This document shows, piece by piece, positions 8,470-16,046 of a DNA stretch of 32,957 nt. The position numbers were made by a program, and so were the translations under genes. Under the pieces are notes generated by a model. The model did not search any database. It had not been told where the DNA came from and saw only the letters and a program-made list of their open reading frames with translations. Source of the stretch: Candidatus Omnitrophota bacterium. GTDB taxonomy: Bacteria > Omnitrophota > Gorgyraeia > Zapsychrales > Fredricksoniimonadaceae. Location: positions 1,505-34,461 of the forward strand of contig JADFXX010000018.1 in assembly GCA_015233335.1 (NCBI GenBank), in the 5' to 3' direction. Each line of letters opens with the position of its first letter. Position 1 is the stretch's first letter.

Positions 8470-8497
8470 ATTATATTCTTGCTTAACAAAAAAGCAA
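8470..8497 (-). promoter_or_regulatory. promoter of the DUF212-ldt-accA-rlmN-TMTC operon
   Basis: On the minus strand a perfect -10 box TATAAT (8470-8475) lies 16 bases downstream of a weaker -35 TTGCTT (8492-8497). Transcription would start near 8463, giving a leader of about 43 bases before the TTG start at 8419. The -35 and spacer lie inside a hairpin-forming inverted repeat (8477-8499). Confidence 0.6.
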
Positions 8498-8499
8498 GA
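8477..8499. repeat. 8-bp inverted repeat over the operon promoter
   Basis: TCTTGCTT (8477-8484) and AAGCAAGA (8492-8499) are perfect inverted copies separated by seven A-rich bases. The dyad covers the -35 element and spacer of the minus-strand promoter and lies between two divergent genes. It could be a repressor operator. A terminator is less likely, because no gene ends here. Confidence 0.5.
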
Positions 8500-8570
8500 G
8501 AAGCTTGGGAACCCCTCCAGTCTAAGCGTTTTTTAATCATTAACTCCCCCTTCATAAGTCTGGATTAAAT

Positions 8571-10097
8571 ATGCTAGCTCGCGCCTCTTCCTTTGGTATT
8601 TGTGGGCTGGAAGCCTATCTTGTTGCTATTGAAACGGATATAAGTCCCGGGCTTCCTGTCATCACGATCGTTGGACTTCCTGATAACGCCGTTAAAGAGA
8701 GCCGTGAACGTATCCGTGCGGCCATTAAAAACAGCGGTTTTGAATTCCCCCCGGAAAGGATCACGATCAATTTAGCCCCGGCAGATACCAAGAAGCAAGG
8801 CCCCTGTTACGATTTGGCCATTGCCTTAAGCGTGCTGGCGGCCAGAGGACAATTGTCCCCCCAAACTTTAGATACCTACGCTTTTCTGGGAGAACTTTCT
8901 TTAGACGGACGTATTCAGCCCATGCAAGGGGTGCTCTCCGTTGCCATGGCTGCGGCAGCAAGCCCCTGTCGCGGCCTTATCGTCCCTTTCGAAAATGCCA
9001 AAGAAGCTGCTTTGGCTGGCTGTCCGGTTTACCCTGCCCGGCATTTAAATGAAGTCGTCTCATTCTTAAAAAACCCCTCACTCATCAGCGCCGTCCAAAC
9101 AAATTTTGAACATCAGCTTAAAGAGGCTTCCCGAACCCATTCGGATTTCAGCGAAGTAAAAGCACAGCACTATCTTAAACGAGGTCTGGAAATTGCTGCT
9201 GCCGGAGGGCATAATGTCCTTCTTATAGGAGCACCCGGCAGCGGTAAAACCATGTTAGCCAAAAGACTGACAACGATTTTACCTGATATGACATTGGCCG
9301 AAATATTACAATCCACCCAGATCCACTCCGTGGCAGGACTTCTGAAATATGCCCAAGGCATTATACCCCACCGACCTTTCCGTGCACCACATCACACAGC
9401 ATCCGACATAGCCATCGTCGGCGGTGGAAGTACTCCACGTCCCGGAGAGGTGACTCTGGCACATAACGGTGTTTTATTCCTCGATGAATTCCTGGAGTTC
9501 AATCGCCATGTCCTGGAGGTCCTGCGCCAGCCCTTAGAAGACGGCTTTGTCACCATCGCACGGTCTAGAAATAGTTTACGTTTCCCAGCCCGATTTATGC
9601 TTATTGCCGCCATGAACCCCTGCCCGTGCGGTTGGCGGGATGTCCCTGGAAAAACCTGTCACTGTTCCGGTCTGCAGGTCGAACGCTACCGCCAAAAAAT
9701 TTCAGGCCCCCTGCTTGACCGCATTGATATCCATTTGCACGCCCTCCCTTTGAAAACCAGCGAACTCATTGATGCGCCCTTAGAAGAAACTTCGGCTGCC
9801 ATCAAGGAACGTACAACACAGGCACGACAGGTGCAAGGTCAAAGATTTAAAGGACTTGGTGTCTTATGCAACGCTCATATGGAACCGGCACACCTGCATC
9901 AATTTTGCGCATTATCCAGCGAAGCTAAAGGGATCTTGATCGCGGCTATGGAAGAACTTAAATTTTCGGCTCGTGCACACGATAAAATACTTAAAATCGC
10001 AAGGACAATCAGCGACTTAGCTGGCAGTGAATCTATAGAAGCGGAACATATCGCAGAAGCGGTCGGCTATCGGTCTTTGGATAGGGCCTCTTCCTAG
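8571..10097 (+). CDS. comM: YifB/ComM-family AAA+ Mg-chelatase-like ATPase
   Basis: The protein has 508 residues, the full family length. The N-terminal ChlI-like domain (1-170) has VIVGLPD-type and SRERIRAA motifs, with INLAPAD and KKQGPCYDLAIAL. The AAA+ module follows: Walker A GAPGSGKT at 220-227, Walker B GVLFLDEF near 300, the NPCPCG loop with zinc-ligand-like cysteines near 350, and arginine-finger and lid regions to the end. In Vibrio and Haemophilus, ComM is a hexameric helicase that promotes branch migration during natural transformation; in uncultured bacteria the role is inferred. It is divergent from the DUF212 operon. Its stop is four bases from the stop of the convergent glycosyltransferase gene, leaving no room for a terminator. 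Confidence 0.93.
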   Translation: MLARASSFGICGLEAYLVAIETDISPGLPVITIVGLPDNAVKESRERIRAAIKNSGFEFPPERITINLAPADTKKQGPCYDLAIALSVLAARGQLSPQTLDTYAFLGELSLDGRIQPMQGVLSVAMAAAASPCRGLIVPFENAKEAALAGCPVYPARHLNEVVSFLKNPSLISAVQTNFEHQLKEASRTHSDFSEVKAQHYLKRGLEIAAAGGHNVLLIGAPGSGKTMLAKRLTTILPDMTLAEILQSTQIHSVAGLLKYAQGIIPHRPFRAPHHTASDIAIVGGGSTPRPGEVTLAHNGVLFLDEFLEFNRHVLEVLRQPLEDGFVTIARSRNSLRFPARFMLIAAMNPCPCGWRDVPGKTCHCSGLQVERYRQKISGPLLDRIDIHLHALPLKTSELIDAPLEETSAAIKERTTQARQVQGQRFKGLGVLCNAHMEPAHLHQFCALSSEAKGILIAAMEELKFSARAHDKILKIARTISDLAGSESIEAEHIAEAVGYRSLDRASS

Positions 10098-10101
10098 GAC
10101 T

Positions 10102-11658
10102 CTATTTAATTTTCTTTCTTGATGCCTTCTGTAAAAAAGCCTCCAGCGATGAAAATTTATCCCTGAAGATCCATGCCATAATAAACGGTAATGAATAAAT
10201 GAGAAGGACCTGAACCAGGGTTTTCATATCAAATGACAGATTCATGATCCTAAAACCGAATGAAGTCGCCGAAACATAAAAAAGCAGATAGTGCCAATAT
10301 TGCAGCCCCCCCAAATAAACAATGCCCCAGAACGCCTTCAGGTCAAGGACCGTTTTCCAGACAGCTATTTGATAAGTGGCATTGCTCCAATCTATGACCC
10401 CAAAAAATGACGTGGGGATAGGTAAGGTTGCAACTAATTTATTGCCTTCGTAGCACCACATCGACATCACCGGAAACAATGCCAGAAAAACAGCTCCCCA
10501 TTTCCACCAGGATCCAACCTTGCGGTTTAGCCGCTTCAATAGAAATGCTAAAGGAAGCACAAAAAGCGGAAAAGCTGAAGCGATCAGGTATCTGTACCCG
10601 TAATAAGCCCCCTGACAGCCGGTCACATTGATCACATAAAAATTAACCAACAACGGCAGAGTTGCCCCTACGTATCTCTTTTTCCAAGGGACGTCTAACA
10701 GGGCCAATCCCGATACGCCTAATAGTAAAAAAGGAGCTGTAAATATTAACCCCCAATCAGGAGCACAAAAAACATACCAAAGCCGTCTTACAAATTCTTG
10801 CCAGGGGCCGTGAAGGGTAAATACTTTTTCAACAACGTTATTCCCTTGATAAACAACATAATGATTATAGGCTTCCGGCCACGACTTAAAAATCAATACT
10901 AAAAGAAAGATCGGGAAAACGATACAAAAAGAATTTCGCAAGACACCCTTCCATTTTTTGGGGCGTGCATCGCTGCTTAAAAAAAGGAGCGGCCAGACGA
11001 TCATAAATAAAACATTATTATATCTCGTTAAAACAATCATCCCGGCCCCGATCCCAAGTAATACAAAAGACCACCATTGCTTGATCCATTTTCCTGAAGC
11101 TAACTCGTTTTTAATAAAAAGATAAACGAAAACACTTTGCAAAAAGAACTCCGGCATATGAGAAAAAACAGGCCGCCTATACGCATAAAGCGGCATGCCT
11201 TGACAGATGACCATCAAAATAACAGCCCATGCCGCAAAAGAAGGTCCGACAACAGACCTGGCTGCCCAATATAACAAAAAACATGAAAAACAGAAATAAA
11301 ACACGCTTGCAAAAATAAAACCGAAAACTGCCCAACTTTTTTGAACATTTTGTGCCGTTCTTTTCTTGACAATATCTGAGCCGCTGAACAGATCCAGCAG
11401 GGAAAATGCGCCAACAAACGGGGCCGCCATCATTCCTGTTCCGATGGCTCCTCCGGGGCTCGGAAGGTTCCTGAATAAATATTCATTCTTATAAGACGGA
11501 AACTGTCCGAACGCCAGAGAAGTAGCGTTCGCAAAATAGTCAAAATCATCATCCGGATATAAAAATCCTGTGTATTCCATCACAAAAGGCCGTAGCAGGA
11601 AAAACGCACAAAGGAAAATGGCCCATGAAATTTTCATCATAAAAAATGATCTCCCCAT
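10102..11658 (-). CDS. polytopic GT-C-type membrane glycosyltransferase (ArnT/PMT superfamily-like)
   Basis: The protein has 518 residues, with a signal-anchor helix (about 9-25) and roughly ten more hydrophobic segments. The first extracytoplasmic loop contains an acidic cluster (YPDDDFDYF, D36-D40), the position of the catalytic or metal-binding aspartate in GT-C enzymes that use lipid-linked sugar donors. A second landmark is YAYRRPVFSHMPEF, and a third is GCQGAYYGYRYL, before the C-terminal helices. The donor is probably a polyprenyl-phosphate sugar and the acceptor is unknown. The ATG at 11658 has little ribosome-binding sequence; the ATG at 11640, with GGGGAG ten bases before it, is an alternative. 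It is the last gene of the long operon and starts 15 bases after its TPR partner. Confidence 0.75.
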   Translation of the reverse strand: MGRSFFMMKISWAIFLCAFFLLRPFVMEYTGFLYPDDDFDYFANATSLAFGQFPSYKNEYLFRNLPSPGGAIGTGMMAAPFVGAFSLLDLFSGSDIVKKRTAQNVQKSWAVFGFIFASVFYFCFSCFLLYWAARSVVGPSFAAWAVILMVICQGMPLYAYRRPVFSHMPEFFLQSVFVYLFIKNELASGKWIKQWWSFVLLGIGAGMIVLTRYNNVLFMIVWPLLFLSSDARPKKWKGVLRNSFCIVFPIFLLVLIFKSWPEAYNHYVVYQGNNVVEKVFTLHGPWQEFVRRLWYVFCAPDWGLIFTAPFLLLGVSGLALLDVPWKKRYVGATLPLLVNFYVINVTGCQGAYYGYRYLIASAFPLFVLPLAFLLKRLNRKVGSWWKWGAVFLALFPVMSMWCYEGNKLVATLPIPTSFFGVIDWSNATYQIAVWKTVLDLKAFWGIVYLGGLQYWHYLLFYVSATSFGFRIMNLSFDMKTLVQVLLIYSLPFIMAWIFRDKFSSLEAFLQKASRKKIK

Positions 11659-11673
11659 TCAGCTTAAAAAAAT

Positions 11674-12390
11674 TTAAAACACCCTTAAATGAATTTCACG
11701 TCTTGTTGGAATTGACGACGGAAGACGACTTTCCTCAATAACTTTCAAGTTCTCAAGAGCGCTTGTGCGCGCATCAGAGATCCCCTCCCAGATTTTCTGA
11801 GGAGTTAAGTTGCCGGCTTGCATATATTGCTGATAAAGCCTGGAGTTAAGGATATTTTTCAACACATCTCTGACGGGAAGCTTCACGGCCTGAAAAAAAA
11901 GAACTTCTGCCATGTCAAGTTTCCCATTCATCATCGCCAATACGCCTAAATTATAACTTGCCCAAAAAACCCCGGCAGGTGATTCTAACCCTTGCTTGAA
12001 TTCCAAAAAAGCTTCCGGAATGTTTCCGGCCTTGTCTTCACAAAAACCAAGAAACACATGTGCCTCTTTCATTTGAGGCATATAGCCTAAAACTTTGTGA
12101 TAATACTTCCGGCATTGTTCAACCTCCGCCTTCTCAAGCCCTAAACTTGCCGAGCTATTACTGGCTTTATAAATTTCGACTAACGCTGGAATGGAGCCAT
12201 TCAAATCTCTGAGACTGGAATACTGTTGCATTTGCTCAACGTTAATTCCCTCAAAAATATATCTCCCTGAAATAAGCCAAGAATAAAATAGGGATAAAGC
12301 CTCTCTTTGCTGATAAACGCGAAAGACGAACACCCCCGCAATACAGAGCGTCAGAATTCCCACGGCCACTTTAGTCAAAAATTTGGTCAT
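11674..12390 (-). CDS. membrane-anchored TPR protein (I-x-L-R-x-F C terminus), copy 1
   Basis: The protein has 238 residues. One N-terminal membrane helix (about 8-26) anchors a soluble, probably extracytoplasmic helical domain. Residues about 84-185 form three TPR-like hairpins, including EAHVFLGFCEDKAGN and FWASYNLGVLAMMNGK. The end is EIHLRVF. The protein at 16046-15369 shares the plan, the FWxxYxLGV core and the same ending (KIDLRLF), so the two are homologues. Both are embedded among GT-C enzymes in one operon, with gaps of 11 and 15 bases here. They may bridge enzymes, bind acceptors or regulate; none of this is shown by sequence. No named family is recognised beyond TPR. Confidence 0.75.
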   Translation of the reverse strand: MTKFLTKVAVGILTLCIAGVFVFRVYQQREALSLFYSWLISGRYIFEGINVEQMQQYSSLRDLNGSIPALVEIYKASNSSASLGLEKAEVEQCRKYYHKVLGYMPQMKEAHVFLGFCEDKAGNIPEAFLEFKQGLESPAGVFWASYNLGVLAMMNGKLDMAEVLFFQAVKLPVRDVLKNILNSRLYQQYMQAGNLTPQKIWEGISDARTSALENLKVIEESRLPSSIPTRREIHLRVF

Positions 12391-12401
12391 ACCGGCAGGT
12401 T

Positions 12402-13520
12402 TTAAAAATAGACCCCCAATCTATTGACGCTTATAAAAACCGACAACGCTTGGCTCAAAAGTCCCGAAGCGAAAATGATCAATACTCCTGAACTCCACCA
12501 GAAACGTTTAGCTGCCGCCTGCCACAAATCCGAAAAAATGGCTGCCGTCATAATAATGCTCACGGGTGTCAAGAAAATGAAGTGTCTTGAAACGACCGGA
12601 GCCGCATGAGGAACGGATTTGGAAACCACATAAAAAATCCCTATGAAAGAAATAACTATAAAGACAAAACAAAAAGGAAGAAAGGCACATCCCAGCGATA
12701 CTGAAGGCAACGAAGCTCTTAACAATAATAAAAATATGACATACCCGCTTAAAAAGACCAGCTCTTCCATGGGAAAATTATCAAAAAAGAGGCTCGGCCA
12801 CGGAACTCCGGGAAACATCCCCATTTTATCTCGTAGTATAAAATAATAAGCCCCTAAAAATAAAGGAACCGCTCCAGTCACCAGATAAAATTTACGCCCC
12901 TTGATACCAGCGCACCACAATAGTCCCTGACAAACGATCGTTTGCAGGATCCCCAAGGGAGCAGTAAGGCATAACCCGCAAAAAGTAAGTAAAAAAAGCC
13001 CTCTTGGCGCTTGGCTCTCCTTTCTTGCGGCTGTATCAAGAAATAACAGAGATTGAAACACCGTCAGCATAAACCAAAGCGAATACGACCTTGCCTCGAC
13101 CCAATACACCCAAACCATCGGCATGCTCAGGCAAATAAGAAGAGTAGCCAGTCCTGGGACAAAGCCTGACCGGAAACCAAAAAAAAGAACAATGGCTGTC
13201 ATGGCGATGGACACCAAAAAATCCGGCAGAAGGCGCATAACGAGCTGGGCTTGGGGATGAACAACGAACCATGTGCCGTCCAATGCAAACGGCAGTTTCC
13301 AATGGATCATCTGCATGAAAGCTTTTTGCAGGGCATGATACAATGGAAAATTATTCCAATCGACCGTATGACCACTAATGATTTTAAGCCAGGAGGTATC
13401 CTGTACGCTCATCTGCTGTTCCCAAAGCTCATCATCCCACAATGGTTTGTGCCTAGCCAACAATAACCCGATAGAAAAGAATACAGAAAAGATCAGTAGA
13501 CCGACAATCAATGTCTTCAT
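12402..13520 (-). CDS. polytopic GT-C/GT39-type glycosyltransferase
   Basis: The protein has 372 residues, nearly all membrane helices. The first loop after the signal anchor carries LWDDELWE (D29, D30, E31), the acidic motif expected for ArnT/PMT-like GT-C enzymes. The next conserved landmark, VEARSYSLWFML, is typical of this superfamily at the start of a later helix. It is shorter than ArnT (about 550) and lacks the C-terminal soluble domain, so it looks like the minimal membrane core. AGGTGAT lies five bases before the ATG. It sits between a larger membrane protein and a TPR protein in the operon. The substrate is unknown. Confidence 0.78.
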   Translation of the reverse strand: MKTLIVGLLIFSVFFSIGLLLARHKPLWDDELWEQQMSVQDTSWLKIISGHTVDWNNFPLYHALQKAFMQMIHWKLPFALDGTWFVVHPQAQLVMRLLPDFLVSIAMTAIVLFFGFRSGFVPGLATLLICLSMPMVWVYWVEARSYSLWFMLTVFQSLLFLDTAARKESQAPRGLFLLTFCGLCLTAPLGILQTIVCQGLLWCAGIKGRKFYLVTGAVPLFLGAYYFILRDKMGMFPGVPWPSLFFDNFPMEELVFLSGYVIFLLLLRASLPSVSLGCAFLPFCFVFIVISFIGIFYVVSKSVPHAAPVVSRHFIFLTPVSIIMTAAIFSDLWQAAAKRFWWSSGVLIIFASGLLSQALSVFISVNRLGVYF

Positions 13521-13565
13521 AAGATCACCTGCTAAAAAACATTTTTCGCGGATAATAACAAGTCT

Positions 13566-15332
13566 TTAGATAGCTAGTTTGGACAAATGGTTGTCAGACG
13601 GATGAATCAACACTTGAAACAAAGCAAAGACTTCATTTTGATAAATTTTCCTTAAAATAAAATCATCTGTTTGAGGGGCAGAGTACTTCATAAAGACGAT
13701 ATAATCCACTTTATATTTAAGGACAGCGACCAGCACAGCTTTGTTGATCGGTCGCTCAAGCAACACCACAAAATCCTTCATATCCTGCATACGTTTTTGC
13801 CATTCGACCGTCGCCGCATAATCAAACCCGATAATCCCGCAGTCACGGGCACATACAACAACCTTTCGTTCGCTGTTAATGCGAAACCCTCCAAACGCCG
13901 TATCTATGGGGGTCAGTATCAACGCATCTTTAGGGGTATGGTCACGCACGTAACGCTGCATATCAACCCAATTTCTTAACAGCTGCCAGGGTTCAAGACC
14001 GTAGTTCATGGCTTGATGATAATTATAATTAAAAATACAGAATGAAACGACCGCCCCTAAAAGCGGAATGACTATGAGGGCTTTCCTTAAGTAATGATCC
14101 AACTTGGGGAGTCTTTTAAGATGGAGGATCAGAAACACCGTTCCCATGGCCATCAAAACAAAAATATTTTTATGAAACTTGGTGGAAAAACTTGACCAGC
14201 TCCCAAAGCCTATAAAAAGAAAAATAACAGCCACGATCAAAGCTTGCCAGGGTTTTGCTTCCTTGACGGTTTTGACGGCCCAAAAAGTTGTATAGCTCAT
14301 TAAAAACAGGCGAACGAATTGTTCGCTGCGCAAAAGATTCAAATCTATAACAAAACGGCTGGGAACAATGTAGGTAAAGAAAGTCGAAAAAATGATCAAC
14401 AGATAGGCTGTCCATACTAAAACATTGGTTTTCTTGTCCTGCCGAAAAGCCGGAGAAACAACTAAAAGGAAGATATATAAGAAAACGAGAAAAATATACG
14501 GCTCGGCACTTTGCCAAAATGATGCTTGATCAGCCCAGACCTCCTTTAAAGATATGCCTGCAAATAAAAAATTCTGCGGACAGGACATAGAATATAACGG
14601 CAGCCACTCACTGCTGGGAACCGGCAAGCCCACTTTTTCCTGCAAAGTCCTCGGGATCTGCCAACATAAAAAAGGCAATGATCCTAATATGAAAATAAAA
14701 CTGGTTTTAGAAAACATCTTCCAGCGCTGAACATGAAAAATCAAAAGGAACATCAACATATAAATCATCGGCAACAAGCTATAGATACCGTCAATATTGG
14801 CTGCCAAACCGAATATAAAAGCCGCCAGGATAAACCGGTCTTTGTAAAAGAAATAAATGCCAGCAAACATCAGGCCCTGGCTTACAAGCTCGTGGGAAAA
14901 AGTACGCCAAAGCAGTTCTTCTGTACGTCCTAAAACCATAAACATCATAATCGCGCATGCTGACGCAAATTTATCCTGCCCTAGCAATTGCCAGAGCTTA
15001 TAGAGTGAAAAGAAGATCAAATAACGGAAAATTAAAAATAGGACAAGATAGGCGGCCGGCACTTGTTCCACCGTAATGAACCGAGCCATGATAGGATACA
15101 AATAGGAGGTAAAATTCCGAGCTAAGCTTTCAACGTAATAGTCGCCTTTATATAACGAAGGATCTATGAGGTGTTTTAATAAGGGGATTTCCAAATGCTG
15201 ATTGTCCCAACCGTAACCGTAGCTGTTGGTACAAAGATAGGCAATAAGAAAGAAAAGCGCGACATAGTAGTCATTGGACAAAATGCGTTTTAAACGTTCT
15301 TTAAATGAATCTGTCATAATTTTGGGTAACAT
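13566..15332 (-). CDS. large polytopic membrane protein, GT-C-like, with C-terminal extracytoplasmic domain
   Basis: The protein has 588 residues. Membrane helices run from about 20 to 440. The first loop has YGWDNQHLEIP (D43, E49), the place where GT-C enzymes keep their acidic catalytic residue, and the loop continues with a DPSLYKGDYYVES segment. The last 140 residues are soluble (RNWVDMQRYVRDHTPKDALILTP and a FDYAAT segment). They resemble the C-terminal domains that follow the membrane part of several uncharacterised bacterial glycosyltransferase-like proteins, often annotated DUF6798. The first ATG is used; an ATG five codons later is equally plausible and neither has a strong ribosome-binding site. 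A glycosyltransferase role is inferred from architecture and neighbours. Confidence 0.65.
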   Translation of the reverse strand: MLPKIMTDSFKERLKRILSNDYYVALFFLIAYLCTNSYGYGWDNQHLEIPLLKHLIDPSLYKGDYYVESLARNFTSYLYPIMARFITVEQVPAAYLVLFLIFRYLIFFSLYKLWQLLGQDKFASACAIMMFMVLGRTEELLWRTFSHELVSQGLMFAGIYFFYKDRFILAAFIFGLAANIDGIYSLLPMIYMLMFLLIFHVQRWKMFSKTSFIFILGSLPFLCWQIPRTLQEKVGLPVPSSEWLPLYSMSCPQNFLFAGISLKEVWADQASFWQSAEPYIFLVFLYIFLLVVSPAFRQDKKTNVLVWTAYLLIIFSTFFTYIVPSRFVIDLNLLRSEQFVRLFLMSYTTFWAVKTVKEAKPWQALIVAVIFLFIGFGSWSSFSTKFHKNIFVLMAMGTVFLILHLKRLPKLDHYLRKALIVIPLLGAVVSFCIFNYNYHQAMNYGLEPWQLLRNWVDMQRYVRDHTPKDALILTPIDTAFGGFRINSERKVVVCARDCGIIGFDYAATVEWQKRMQDMKDFVVLLERPINKAVLVAVLKYKVDYIVFMKYSAPQTDDFILRKIYQNEVFALFQVLIHPSDNHLSKLAI

Positions 15333-15368
15333 TAGTAAAAAATACCAAATGAACTTTCGATTTTGGCT

Positions 15369-16046
15369 CTAAAATAAGCGCAGGTCAATCTTTTTTCTCA
15401 TAAACTGTTTTTTTAGATCGGGGTTTTCAACAAACAACTTACAGATTATATATAATTTCTGGATATTGCTGCCCCCTTCCTGTAGGCCTTTCTGGAACTC
15501 GTCCTGATTTAACCCTAAAAGTCCGGCTATCTGTTGATACGTCATCGTTCTCAAGAAGAACCCTATGGTGTACGGATAAGCATCCCGGGCCAGTGCAAAA
15601 TATTTCATCGCTTGATCATAACGTTCTTTATTAAAATAAATCACCCCGAGGTCATAATAGGGCCAGAAAGAATGATCGAATAATTTCGTGGCCATCAAAA
15701 AATAATCAATGGCCTTCTTCTCATCCCCCAAATAATAATACGCATACCCGACAATCCCGCATGCTGCCGGTTTTTCATAAGTATTCGAACCCATATAGTC
15801 GCATAAAAAATGATAATAAACAAACATGTCCCTCATGTTTCCTTGGTCCATGCCAGCCGGATGATAGACAAATTCTTTTAAAACCGAAGCAGAGGGTAAG
15901 GTCGTATTCAAGGTCTTGATCTTAAGTTTATCCTGATCAATCAAGACTAGAGATAGAACCGTCCCCAGCAGGAACAGAAATACCACCCGTCGGACAATTA
16001 AATCGACAATTTTTGTGTAGATGCTCTGAAGCGAAGCCATAGCCAT
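15369..16046 (-). CDS. membrane-anchored TPR protein (I-x-L-R-x-F C terminus), copy 2
   Basis: The protein has 225 residues from the ATG at 16046, which has AGGGTGGG four bases upstream. An upstream in-frame ATG at 16223 would lie deep inside the preceding gene, and its extra residues look like a shadow frame. A single membrane helix (about 17-35) is followed by a soluble domain with TPR units: GIVGYAYYYLGDEKKAIDY and FWPYYDLGVIYFNKERYDQA. The C terminus is KIDLRLF, matching EIHLRVF of copy 1 at 11674. The start overlaps the end of the YfhO-like gene by 49 bases, so the two are probably translated together and may act as a pair. No catalytic motif is seen. Confidence 0.75.
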   Translation of the reverse strand: MAMASLQSIYTKIVDLIVRRVVFLFLLGTVLSLVLIDQDKLKIKTLNTTLPSASVLKEFVYHPAGMDQGNMRDMFVYYHFLCDYMGSNTYEKPAACGIVGYAYYYLGDEKKAIDYFLMATKLFDHSFWPYYDLGVIYFNKERYDQAMKYFALARDAYPYTIGFFLRTMTYQQIAGLLGLNQDEFQKGLQEGGSNIQKLYIICKLFVENPDLKKQFMRKKIDLRLF

